Shown here: piece after piece, positions 1-5,551 of the stretch | How the letters are laid out: each line of letters opens with the position of its first letter | How positions within the stretch are numbered: position 1 is the stretch's first letter | Origin: a bacterium | Lineage (GTDB): Bacteria; DYJV01; JALVYZ01 | Length of the DNA stretch: 6,649 nucleotides | Direction of reading: 5' to 3' | Assembly (NCBI GenBank): GCA_027037705.1 | Contig: JALVYZ010000399.1 | Coordinates: forward strand, 1-6,649 | Program-made: the position numbers and the translations under genes | The notes under the pieces: model-generated | What the model was told of the DNA's origin: nothing | Seen by the model: the letters and a program-made list of their open reading frames with translations, nothing else | Databases searched by the model: none

Positions 1-1091
1 ATTGCAGGTAACGCACTTACATGAATGTAACATGGTGATTTTATTTTTAATCTAAATGGCTTATTCCCTCCATCACTATAAAGATAAAATCCGAGCTCAC
101 CTTTTGAACCTTCTACTGATTGATAAACTTCCCCTTTAGGGGCATTAAAACCAGAAGTAGCAAATTTAAATCTTCTAATTAATGCATCAATATCTGTTCT
201 AACTTTTTCTTGAGGTGGATTTAAATATGGGACATCTGCCATAACAGGTCCATCAGGAAGATTTTCTATTGCCTGTTTAATTATTTTTACAGATTGCCTC
301 ATTTCTTCAATTCTGCACATATATCTATCAAATGCATCTCCTCTTGTACCTACTGGGACTTCAAAATCAAAATCTTCGTAACTTGAATATGGGAATGCTT
401 TTCTAACATCATATTTGACACCTGAAGCTCTTCCCACTGCACCTGTTAATCCAAGATTAATTGCTTCCTCATATGATATAACAGCTAAATTCTCATTTCT
501 GAGACGCCATATTTTATTATCTGTTAATAATCTTTCATATCCATCTATTTTAGCAGGAAACATATTAACAAAATATTTGACTCTTTCTATAAATTTTTCA
601 GTAACATCTTTTGCAACTCCACCAATTCTCATATAAGTAGGAGTTAATCTACCTCCACTTGCTTCTTCAATACATTCCATAATAATTTCTCTATCTGCAA
701 AAGCGTAAAAAACAACTGTCATTGCTCCTAAATCAAGTGCACTTGAACCAATCCATAAATGATGCCCCATGATTCTTGACAATTCTGAAATTATAACTCT
801 TAAATATTGAGCTCTCTTTGGAACTTCTATTCCAAGTAATTTTTCAACTGCAAGCACATAACCCAAATTATTAAGAGAAGCCGCTGTATAATCTAATCTA
901 TCTGTTAATGGGATAACCTGATGATAAGTAAATTCTTCTGCTAATTTTTCTATTCCTCTATGAAGCTGTCCTATAATTGGTGTTACTTTTACAACTTTTT
1001 CACCTTCAAGCTCTAATTCAAGTCTCAAAACCCCATGAGTTGAAGGGTGATGTGGTCCAAAATGTAATCTCATTTTTCTTTCTTCAACCAT
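1..1091 (-). CDS. nuoD: NADH-quinone oxidoreductase subunit D (complex I 49-kDa subunit), 3'-truncated by the window edge
   Basis: This gene encodes the 49-kDa-type subunit of complex I, which with NuoB forms the quinone-reduction pocket in the peripheral arm. Translating from the ATG at 1091 gives 363 residues with no stop before the left edge; about 30 C-terminal residues are probably missing. The N-terminus has FGPHHPSTHG (about residues 11-20) and DRLDY (64-68). His19 and Tyr68 line up with the quinone-contacting His and Tyr known in Thermus Nqo4. Further family blocks are HRGIEKLAE, LTGAVGRASGVKYDVRKA, VPVGTRGDAFDRYMCRIEEM and GELGFYLYSDGG. The N-terminal nickel-ligand cysteines of the related [NiFe]-hydrogenase large subunits are absent, so this is a NuoD and not a hydrogenase. 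AGGG at 1097-1100 lies 5 nt before the ATG and supports this start; an internal ATG at 1073 (Met7) has a poorer leader. It follows nuoC after a repeat-filled 92-nt spacer. Confidence 0.95.
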   Translation of the reverse strand, partial: MVEERKMRLHFGPHHPSTHGVLRLELELEGEKVVKVTPIIGQLHRGIEKLAEEFTYHQVIPLTDRLDYTAASLNNLGYVLAVEKLLGIEVPKRAQYLRVIISELSRIMGHHLWIGSSALDLGAMTVVFYAFADREIIMECIEEASGGRLTPTYMRIGGVAKDVTEKFIERVKYFVNMFPAKIDGYERLLTDNKIWRLRNENLAVISYEEAINLGLTGAVGRASGVKYDVRKAFPYSSYEDFDFEVPVGTRGDAFDRYMCRIEEMRQSVKIIKQAIENLPDGPVMADVPYLNPPQEKVRTDIDALIRRFKFATSGFNAPKGEVYQSVEGSKGELGFYLYSDGGNKPFRLKIKSPCYIHVSALPA

Positions 1092-1096
1092 TTTAT

Positions 1097-1100
1097 CCCT
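1097..1100 (-). promoter_or_regulatory. Ribosome binding site of nuoD
   Basis: AGGG on the minus strand lies 5 nt before the ATG at 1091. It favours this start over the internal ATG at 1073, whose leader is only GAAGAAAGAAAA. Confidence 0.6.
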
Positions 1101-1112
1101 CTATTTTTAGAT

Positions 1113-1154
1113 GTTAGTTAAATGTTAACGTAAAGTTAGTTAAGGTTAGTTTTC
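1113..1154 (-). repeat. 11-nt-period degenerate repeat in the nuoC-nuoD spacer
   Basis: Read on the plus strand, four units start with GTTA at 1113, 1124, 1135 and 1145: GTTAGTTAAAT, GTTAACGTAAA, GTTAGTTAAG and GTTAGTTTTC. They are 10-11 nt long. On the transcript they read as repeats ending in TAAC. They lie between the 27-nt stop-linked repeat and the nuoD ribosome binding site. No function is known to me. Confidence 0.65.
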
Positions 1155-1158
1155 TTCT

Positions 1159-1185
1159 TTTCTTCAACCTTCTACCTTACACCTT
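1159..1185 (-). repeat. 27-nt dispersed repeat, copy 1 (directly after nuoC)
   Basis: These 27 nt are identical to 1762-1788. On the transcribed strand the segment begins AAGGTGT, AAGGTAG, AAGGTTG, so it is itself three heptamers followed by an A/G-rich tail. Its first two A's are the last two bases of the nuoC TAA stop. Both flanks diverge from copy 2 immediately. Confidence 0.9.
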
Positions 1186-1702
1186 AATATTTAAATACAT
1201 TCTCTCTTATTGTCTCTGGATCCCATTTTTTATCAAAATCAAAACCTTTAACAGGAAAATCTTTTCTTAATGGATAATACTCAAAACCAGGCCACATTAA
1301 AATTCTTCTTAAATCTGGATGGCCTTCAAACTCAATTCCAAACATGTCATAAACTTCTCTTTCGGGAAAATTAGCAGATTTCCATAAAGAATAAACTGAA
1401 GGGACTTTTTCTCCTTCATCTACCTGAGTTTTTAAAATTAATCTATGATCATGGTCAACTGAAACAAGAATATAAACAACATCAAATCTTGGCTTTCTTT
1501 TATATGGCAAAAAATCAACAGCTGTAACGTCTACAAGCAAATTAAACAATAATTTTTTCTCTTTTTGCAAAAATTCACATACTTCTAATAATTTATCTTT
1601 CTTAACTATAACTATTGGATCTCCCCTAAATTCTTGTGCTTCAATGATTGCTTTTTTATGTTTTTTTTGAATTAATTTTATTATTTCAGAAGCCTTTGCC
1701 AT
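1184..1702 (-). CDS. nuoC: NADH-quinone oxidoreductase subunit C (complex I 30-kDa subunit)
   Basis: NuoC is the 30-kDa-type connecting subunit of the peripheral arm of complex I. It packs against NuoD and carries no cofactor. The product is 172 residues, usual for an unfused NuoC. The family signature is clear at residues 114-135: ERE, then YDMFGIEFEGHPDLRRILM, followed by WPGFEYYPLRKDFP. The C-terminus is short (ends at KY, residue 172), and there is no fusion to NuoD as in enterobacteria. The ATG at 1702 is preceded by AGGAGA at 1708-1713 with a 5-nt gap, a strong ribosome binding site. The gene sits 91 nt after nuoB and 92 nt before nuoD, both unusually long gaps for a nuo operon. The TAA stop supplies the first AA of the downstream heptamer repeat. 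Identification is secure. Confidence 0.97.
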   Translation of the reverse strand: MAKASEIIKLIQKKHKKAIIEAQEFRGDPIVIVKKDKLLEVCEFLQKEKKLLFNLLVDVTAVDFLPYKRKPRFDVVYILVSVDHDHRLILKTQVDEGEKVPSVYSLWKSANFPEREVYDMFGIEFEGHPDLRRILMWPGFEYYPLRKDFPVKGFDFDKKWDPETIRENVFKY

Positions 1703-1718
1703 TTTTATCTCCTAATAT

Positions 1719-1795
1719 CGTTATTCGTGATTTGTTGTTCGTAGTTCGTGTTTTCTATTTCTTTCTTCAACCTTCTACCTTACACCTTCAGCTTT
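1719..1795 (-). repeat. Array of eleven degenerate AA-initial heptamers between nuoB and nuoC
   Basis: On the transcribed strand, reading from 1795 down to 1719, the sequence divides into eleven 7-nt units without a gap, each starting with AA. Units 2-4 are AAGGTNN (AAGGTGT, AAGGTAG, AAGGTTG). Unit 5 is AAGAAAG. Units 7-11 resemble AANNACG (for example AAACACG, AACTACG, AATCACG, AATAACG). The first AA is that of the nuoB TAA stop, and the last unit ends 6 nt before the nuoC AGGAGA. The run therefore fills the whole spacer. The strand is very poor in T. Heptanucleotide repeats (STRRs) are known from cyanobacteria, but these units are more degenerate. Confidence 0.85.
1762..1788 (-). repeat. 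27-nt dispersed repeat, copy 2 (after nuoB)
   Basis: Identical to 1159-1185. It forms units 2-4 and most of unit 5 of the heptamer array in the nuoB-nuoC spacer. It begins 6 nt past the nuoB stop (exactly one heptamer after the AA of that stop), whereas copy 1 starts within the nuoC stop. Confidence 0.9.
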
Positions 1796-2351
1796 ATATC
1801 GCTGCTTCTATTTTCTCAGGAATATTTCTTTGGATACAATATTTTTTAATATCTTCTTCAGTAACTATATCTGGTCTATCTCTAAATCTTTCATTTTTTG
1901 CTCTTTCTTGAATTTTCATAAGAGCAGCTAATAAACCCTCTGGCCTTGGTGGACAACCTGGAAGATAAACATCTACTGGGATTACCTGATCAACCCCCTG
2001 AACTACTGCATATGTTTGGAAAATACCTCCACATGAAGCACAAGCTCCCATTGCAATAACCCATTTAGGATCTGAAATCTGCTCATATATAGTTTTAACC
2101 ATAGGACTCATTTTTTTAGTTAATGTTCCTGCCACTATCATTAAATCAGATTGTCTTGGAGAAGGTCTAAAAACCTCAGAACCAAATCTTGCTATATCAT
2201 AATGAGCTAAACTTGTTGCCATCATTTCTATAGCACAACAAGCAAGGCCAAAAGTACATGGCCAAACTGAATTTCCTCTTGCCCAACCTACTAATTTTTC
2301 TAATGTTGTTGTTAAAACAAAACCTTCTGGCAAATAGCTTTCTATTCCCAT
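1794..2351 (-). CDS. nuoB: NADH-quinone oxidoreductase subunit B (complex I PSST subunit, cluster N2)
   Basis: NuoB holds cluster N2, the [4Fe-4S] centre that passes electrons to quinone at the NuoB/NuoD interface. The product is 185 residues. The expected ligands are present: tandem Cys38-Cys39 in [15 protein letters not shown], Cys104 in MGACASCGG and Cys133 in [12 protein letters not shown]. Two further cysteines are Cys32 and Cys107; Cys107 sits where E. coli NuoB has serine. The [16 protein letters not shown] block (61-76) is typical. The ATG at 2351 lies inside the end of nuoA, giving a 10-nt overlap (ATGGGAATAG), with GGAG about 7 nt upstream inside nuoA, so the two are probably translationally coupled. 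The C-terminal tail after about residue 155 is charged and poorly conserved in the family. Identification is secure. Confidence 0.97.
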   Translation of the reverse strand: MGIESYLPEGFVLTTTLEKLVGWARGNSVWPCTFGLACCAIEMMATSLAHYDIARFGSEVFRPSPRQSDLMIVAGTLTKKMSPMVKTIYEQISDPKWVIAMGACASCGGIFQTYAVVQGVDQVIPVDVYLPGCPPRPEGLLAALMKIQERAKNERFRDRPDIVTEEDIKKYCIQRNIPEKIEAAI

Positions 2352-2719
2352 TGCAATGCTCCTTTTTTCCAGACATATACAAAACCAACTAAAAGTATAA
2401 AAATAAAAATAAACATTTCTATTAATCCAAAAACTCCAAGCTTTTTAAAATACACAGCCCATGGATACATATAAACACATTCAAGGTCAAAAAGTAAAAA
2501 TAGTAAAGCTACAATGTAATATTTTACATCAAATGGAGCCCAGGTTGCACCAACTGTTGGTAAACCACTTTCATATGGCATATCTTTTAGAGGATTTTTT
2601 CTTCGAGGACCAAGAATATGAGAAGCTCCAATCATAATTACAGCAAGGAGGACTCCCATAATTAAAACTACTACAATTCCGAGATAAGAACCGAGATAAG
2701 TATTTAATGAAGGTGTCAT
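2342..2719 (-). CDS. nuoA: NADH-quinone oxidoreductase subunit A (complex I membrane subunit)
   Basis: NuoA is a small membrane subunit of complex I at the junction between the membrane and peripheral arms, near the quinone channel. The 125 residues contain three predicted transmembrane helices (about 12-36, 68-90 and 95-117). The conserved loop between helices 1 and 2 includes PYESG (48-52). Helix 2 carries FDLE (77-80), with the acidic residues conserved in the family, followed by MYPWAV. GGGGTGA just upstream of the ATG at 2719 is a reasonable ribosome binding site. It is the first gene of the nuo run, preceded by a 158-nt gap with a candidate promoter. Near the N-terminus a 12-nt tandem duplication (about 2679-2700) encodes TYLG-SYLG. 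The TAG stop lies within the start of nuoB. Confidence 0.95.
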   Translation of the reverse strand: MTPSLNTYLGSYLGIVVVLIMGVLLAVIMIGASHILGPRRKNPLKDMPYESGLPTVGATWAPFDVKYYIVALLFLLFDLECVYMYPWAVYFKKLGVFGLIEMFIFIFILLVGFVYVWKKGALQWE

Positions 2720-2733
2720 TATTCACCCCTTTG

Positions 2734-2747
2734 TGAAATTAATTTCA
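2734..2747. promoter_or_regulatory. Perfect 14-nt palindrome in the nuoA leader, possible operator
   Basis: TGAAATTAATTTCA is its own reverse complement. One mismatched pair further out, two more T/A pairs extend the symmetry. It lies between the predicted transcription start (about 2752) and the nuoA ribosome binding site, where a bound repressor would block the nuo promoter. An AT-rich palindrome can arise by chance in such a genome, so the operator role is inference. Confidence 0.4.
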
Positions 2748-2758
2748 AAAGCTGCACA

Positions 2759-2787
2759 ACATTACTTCATTAAATTATATTTGTCAA
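2759..2787 (-). promoter_or_regulatory. Candidate sigma-70 promoter for the nuo operon
   Basis: On the minus strand a perfect -35 box TTGACA (2787-2782) is followed after 17 nt by TAATGT (2764-2759). The latter keeps the key first T, second A and last T of the -10 consensus. Transcription would start near 2752 and give a leader of about 33 nt before nuoA. The -10 box is only half consensus, so the call rests on the -35 box, the spacing and the position in the largest gap of the window. Confidence 0.5.
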
Positions 2788-2877
2788 GAAAAAATTAAAA
2801 AAATTTTATACAAAATACAAAATTATCCTGTTTAATATATTGATATGAAAGGAAATAAGGAGTGATAAGGATAAGAC

Positions 2878-3759
2878 TTATGCTATTGCAAATTTAAAAA
2901 TTTCTTCGTCTTCAACAAATTCATATACATCTTTATTTTCAAGAATTTTTTTACCAATCAAATAATTAAGCTCATGTCCAGATTTTTTACCATAAAAATG
3001 ACCTATTACTTTATAACCTATTAAACTTATATCTCCTATAGCATCTAAAATTTTATGTCTAACAAATTCATTTTTAAATCTTAACCCCTCAGGATTTAAT
3101 ACCCCTTTTTTATCTAAAACAATTGCATTTTCAAGAGAACCACCAAGTGCTAAATTATTTTTTTTCAAATATTCAACTTCTTCCAAAAAGCCAAATGTTC
3201 TTGCAGGAGAAATTTCTGAAATATAATCTTCCATCGAAAAATCAAAATCAAATTTTTGTCTTCCAATTATTGGATGATCATATTCAAGCAAAAAAGAATA
3301 TTTAATTCTATCTGATGGAGAAAAAACTACTTTTTTACAATCTTTTTCAACAACAACTTCTTTTAACAATTTAATAACTTTTTTGGGTATTCCAAGCTCT
3401 TTAATACCAGCTTTCAATAAAATTTGTACAAAAGGAAAACTACTACCATCCATTGCAGGCATTTCACATCCATCAACTTCAACTATAAGATTATCAATTC
3501 CAAGAGCATTAACAGCTGATAAAAAATGTTCAACAGTTTTTATTTTTGCTTTGCCAATACCTAATTCTGTACACATCAAAGTATTTACAACATAATCAAG
3601 AGTCGCTGGGATTTCAGGTTTTCCAGGTAAATCTATTCTTCTAAAAATAATTCCATTATTAGCTTCTGCTTTTTTTAACTTAACTGTGACTTTTCTGCCA
3701 CTATGAAGTGCAATACCTGTGAATTCAATGTCACAATCAATAGTTTTCTGCATCTCCAT
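2878..3759 (-). CDS. lpxC: UDP-3-O-acyl-N-acetylglucosamine deacetylase
   Basis: LpxC is the zinc-dependent cytoplasmic deacetylase that commits UDP-3-O-acyl-GlcNAc to lipid A synthesis. The product has 293 residues, close to the usual 300 or so of single-domain LpxC. Key residues are in place: Glu77-His78 in KTVEHFLSA (general base and zinc ligand), His235 and Asp239 in RHKILDAIGD (zinc ligands) and His262 in KKSGHELN. PAMDGSSFPF (101-110) and SPARTFGF (184-191) are also typical. There is no fused FabZ domain. The ATG at 3759 is chosen because AGGAG at 3769-3773 lies 9 nt upstream; for the next ATG, two codons on, the spacing would be poor. The gene is 85 nt after the unrecognised 111-residue gene and 158 nt before nuoA. 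Its presence implies an LPS-containing outer membrane. Confidence 0.96.
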   Translation of the reverse strand: MEMQKTIDCDIEFTGIALHSGRKVTVKLKKAEANNGIIFRRIDLPGKPEIPATLDYVVNTLMCTELGIGKAKIKTVEHFLSAVNALGIDNLIVEVDGCEMPAMDGSSFPFVQILLKAGIKELGIPKKVIKLLKEVVVEKDCKKVVFSPSDRIKYSFLLEYDHPIIGRQKFDFDFSMEDYISEISPARTFGFLEEVEYLKKNNLALGGSLENAIVLDKKGVLNPEGLRFKNEFVRHKILDAIGDISLIGYKVIGHFYGKKSGHELNYLIGKKILENKDVYEFVEDEEIFKFAIA

Positions 3760-3768
3760 CTATTCAAT

Positions 3769-3773
3769 CTCCT
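3769..3773 (-). promoter_or_regulatory. Ribosome binding site of lpxC
   Basis: AGGAG on the minus strand, 9 nt before the ATG at 3759. It decides between two ATGs two codons apart in favour of the upstream one. Confidence 0.6.
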
Positions 3774-3844
3774 TGGCTATTTTATTTCTTAACTCTAATT
3801 TTTTTAAAATATGATATGCAAATTATGTTCCATTTATAAATTTT

Positions 3845-4180
3845 TTATATTTTCTCTAAAATCACTTCTTCTGAAAATATTTCTTGAAGGGCGCTTTGGA
3901 GGGATTTATATGAAATTTCATCAGGAAGTTCTATAAAAAGCTCTCCTTTCTCATTAATTTTAAATTTTCCATATCTATTTACTATTTCAATTACTTTCTC
4001 AGGGTCAACTGTAACCCATCCTTTCATTCTTCTAACTAATTCATCTCCTTTAAATCTTCTTTCTATTACCACTTGAACATCTCTAAATTTTGCTTCCCAG
4101 GTAATTAAACATGGGGATAAAATTTTTGGACATACTGGATCATGCATTGCTGCACACTTGAACCACAATTTAGCTATCAT
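3845..4180 (-). CDS. Unrecognised 111-residue protein with an N-terminal Cys/His cluster
   Basis: I do not recognise this family. The product has no signal peptide or membrane segment. Its first 24 residues contain Cys9, His13, Cys17 and Cys24 (pattern C-x3-H-x3-C-x6-C), which could bind zinc or an iron-sulfur cluster. The rest is charged and looks like a small alpha/beta domain. It includes basic ERRFKGDELVRRMKGW (about 39-54), a helix-like VDPEKVIEIVNRYG and a strand-like GELFIELP. The start overlaps the hisD stop by 11 nt (ATGATAGCTAA), and GAGG lies 6 nt before the ATG, so translation is probably coupled to hisD. An internal ATG at Met12 lacks a ribosome binding site and would lose Cys9. 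Coding is supported by the overlap, the ribosome binding site and the natural-looking composition. The function is unknown; coupling to hisD hints at co-expression but not necessarily at histidine synthesis. Confidence 0.75.
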   Translation of the reverse strand: MIAKLWFKCAAMHDPVCPKILSPCLITWEAKFRDVQVVIERRFKGDELVRRMKGWVTVDPEKVIEIVNRYGKFKINEKGELFIELPDEISYKSLQSALQEIFSEEVILEKI

Positions 4181-5459
4181 CTCTAACCTCTAACGATTTA
4201 AAATGATGAATTAATCCTTCCTCTTTGGCTATTACTTTAGCATTTTTTGATAGTTCTTCATACGATTCTTTTGAAATATATACTATACTTGATTTTTTAT
4301 AAAAATCATCCACAGAAAGAGGTGAAAAGAATTTTGCTGTACCACCTGTTGGCAATACATGATTTGTTCCAGCTACATAATCTCCAATTGGTTCAGGAGA
4401 ATATTCACCTAAAAAAATTGCTCCTGCATTTTTTATCTTATTTAAAATTTTAAATGGTTCTTTTGTAATAATTTCAAGATGTTCAGGTGCTATTTTATTT
4501 GCAATTTCGACAGCTTCATTCAGATTGTTAACAAGAATTATTGCAGAATAATTTTTGATAGACTTTTCTATAATACTTTTCCTTGGAGAAACTTTAATTT
4601 CCCTTTCAACTATATCTTTAACTTTTTTTGCAAACTCTTCATTTACTGTAACTAATATAGAGGATGCAAGTTCATCATGTTCCGCTTGAGACAATAAATC
4701 ATTTGCAATAAATTCTGGCCTGCAGGTTCCATCAGAAATTATCAAAATTTCACTTGGTCCTGCAAACATGTCAATATCAATAATTCCAAAAAGAATTTTT
4801 TTAGCCATTGCCACATAAATATTTCCAGGCCCCACAATCTTATCCACTTTAGGAATCCAATCTGTTCCAAATGATAAAGCAGCTATACTATGAGCACCTC
4901 CAATTTTAAAAATCTTTTCAATTCCTGCAATATAAGCTGCCGCTAAAATTGATTTTGCTTTGACATAATCAAAAATTGGTGAGGTAATATAAATTTCTTT
5001 AACTCCAGCTACTTTTGCAGGTATAGCAGTCATAAGCAAAGTTGATGGATATAAAGCTTTTCCTCCAGGGACATATATTCCTACTTTTTCAATTGGCGTC
5101 ACTTTTTGGCCTAAAATAATTCCATTTTCATCTGTAGTAATCCAGCTATTTTTTTTCTGTTTTTCATGATATTTCCTAATTCTTTCTGCTGCAAAATTTA
5201 AAGCATTTTTTAAATTATCATCTATTTCATTATAGGCTTTTTCAAAATCACTTTTATCAAAATAGTAGTTTTTCTCATTCAATTTAAAATTATCAAATTT
5301 CTCAGTTAAGTCAACTAATGCATAATCTTTTTCCTTTTTTACAAAATTTATAATTTCATTCACTTTATAATAATATTCTTCAAATTCAACTTCACCTCTT
5401 TTTACTAATTGCTCAAAAAAATCATTATTTTTTTCTTCCCTTAAATCTATTATTCTCAT
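4170..5459 (-). CDS. hisD: Histidinol dehydrogenase
   Basis: HisD catalyses the last two steps of histidine synthesis, oxidising L-histidinol to histidine with two NAD+ and a zinc ion. The product is 429 residues, the usual length. The zinc ligands Gln258 and His261 (SQAEHDE), Asp360 (PIGDY) and His419 (GLIHHF) are present, as is the catalytic pair Glu326-His327 (APEHLEI). Further signatures are VGIYVPGGKALYPST (126-140), KIVGPGNIYVA (207-217) and DMFAGPSEILI (230-240). The ATG at 5459 is the only sensible start, since the next Met is at residue 143. Its Shine-Dalgarno is weak, and a TATACT box lies just 6 nt upstream. No other his genes are in the window. The 3' end overlaps the 111-residue gene. 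Identification is secure. Confidence 0.97.
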   Translation of the reverse strand: MRIIDLREEKNNDFFEQLVKRGEVEFEEYYYKVNEIINFVKKEKDYALVDLTEKFDNFKLNEKNYYFDKSDFEKAYNEIDDNLKNALNFAAERIRKYHEKQKKNSWITTDENGIILGQKVTPIEKVGIYVPGGKALYPSTLLMTAIPAKVAGVKEIYITSPIFDYVKAKSILAAAYIAGIEKIFKIGGAHSIAALSFGTDWIPKVDKIVGPGNIYVAMAKKILFGIIDIDMFAGPSEILIISDGTCRPEFIANDLLSQAEHDELASSILVTVNEEFAKKVKDIVEREIKVSPRKSIIEKSIKNYSAIILVNNLNEAVEIANKIAPEHLEIITKEPFKILNKIKNAGAIFLGEYSPEPIGDYVAGTNHVLPTGGTAKFFSPLSVDDFYKKSSIVYISKESYEELSKNAKVIAKEEGLIHHFKSLEVRDDS

Positions 5460-5465
5460 GCCTAA

Positions 5466-5471
5466 AGTATA
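5466..5471 (-). promoter_or_regulatory. -10-like box directly before hisD
   Basis: TATACT (five of six matches to the -10 consensus) ends 6 nt before the hisD ATG, so transcription from it would start at about the A of the ATG. There is no -35 box at a proper distance; TTGAAG is only 11 nt upstream. Weak evidence, mentioned because the hisD start lacks a good ribosome binding site. Confidence 0.2.
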
Positions 5472-5551
5472 CCCTTTTCTAACTTCAAGATTATTTAATT
5501 ACTTTGTTACAAATTATTTGCAAAATTAATACTATACAATATAAATTAATT

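Noticed and set aside
415-636. Plus-strand reading frame of 73 codons
   Set aside because: It lies wholly antisense to nuoD, which has clear family motifs throughout, and its product looks like nothing known.
1-1091. [NiFe]-hydrogenase large subunit instead of NuoD
   Set aside because: The N-terminal nickel-ligand cysteines are missing and the quinone-site His and Tyr of NuoD are present.
1719-1795. CRISPR array or leader
   Set aside because: The units are 7 nt long, contiguous and degenerate, without long identical repeats separated by unique spacers.
1648-1911. Plus-strand reading frame of 87 codons crossing the nuoB-nuoC spacer
   Set aside because: It is antisense to the ends of nuoB and nuoC and runs through the heptamer repeat. 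Its hydrophobic, Phe/Leu-rich product results from A-rich DNA read on the opposite strand.
2197-2388. Minus-strand frame of 63 codons overlapping nuoA and nuoB
   Set aside because: It is a shifted frame of the nuoA end and nuoB start, both of which are well supported in their own frames.
2788-2877. Intrinsic terminator after lpxC
   Set aside because: The only stem followed by T's is ATTTT-GTAT-AAAAT, five A/T pairs with no G+C. It is too weak to call in such an AT-rich spacer.
3760-3844. Separate promoter for lpxC in the 85-nt gap
   Set aside because: There are several TA-rich boxes but no -35/-10 pair at 16-18 nt; such boxes are expected by chance here.
5520-5551. Terminator between the acetoacetyl-CoA synthetase gene and hisD
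   Set aside because: An imperfect AT-only inverted repeat is visible but has no G+C stem and no proper T tract.
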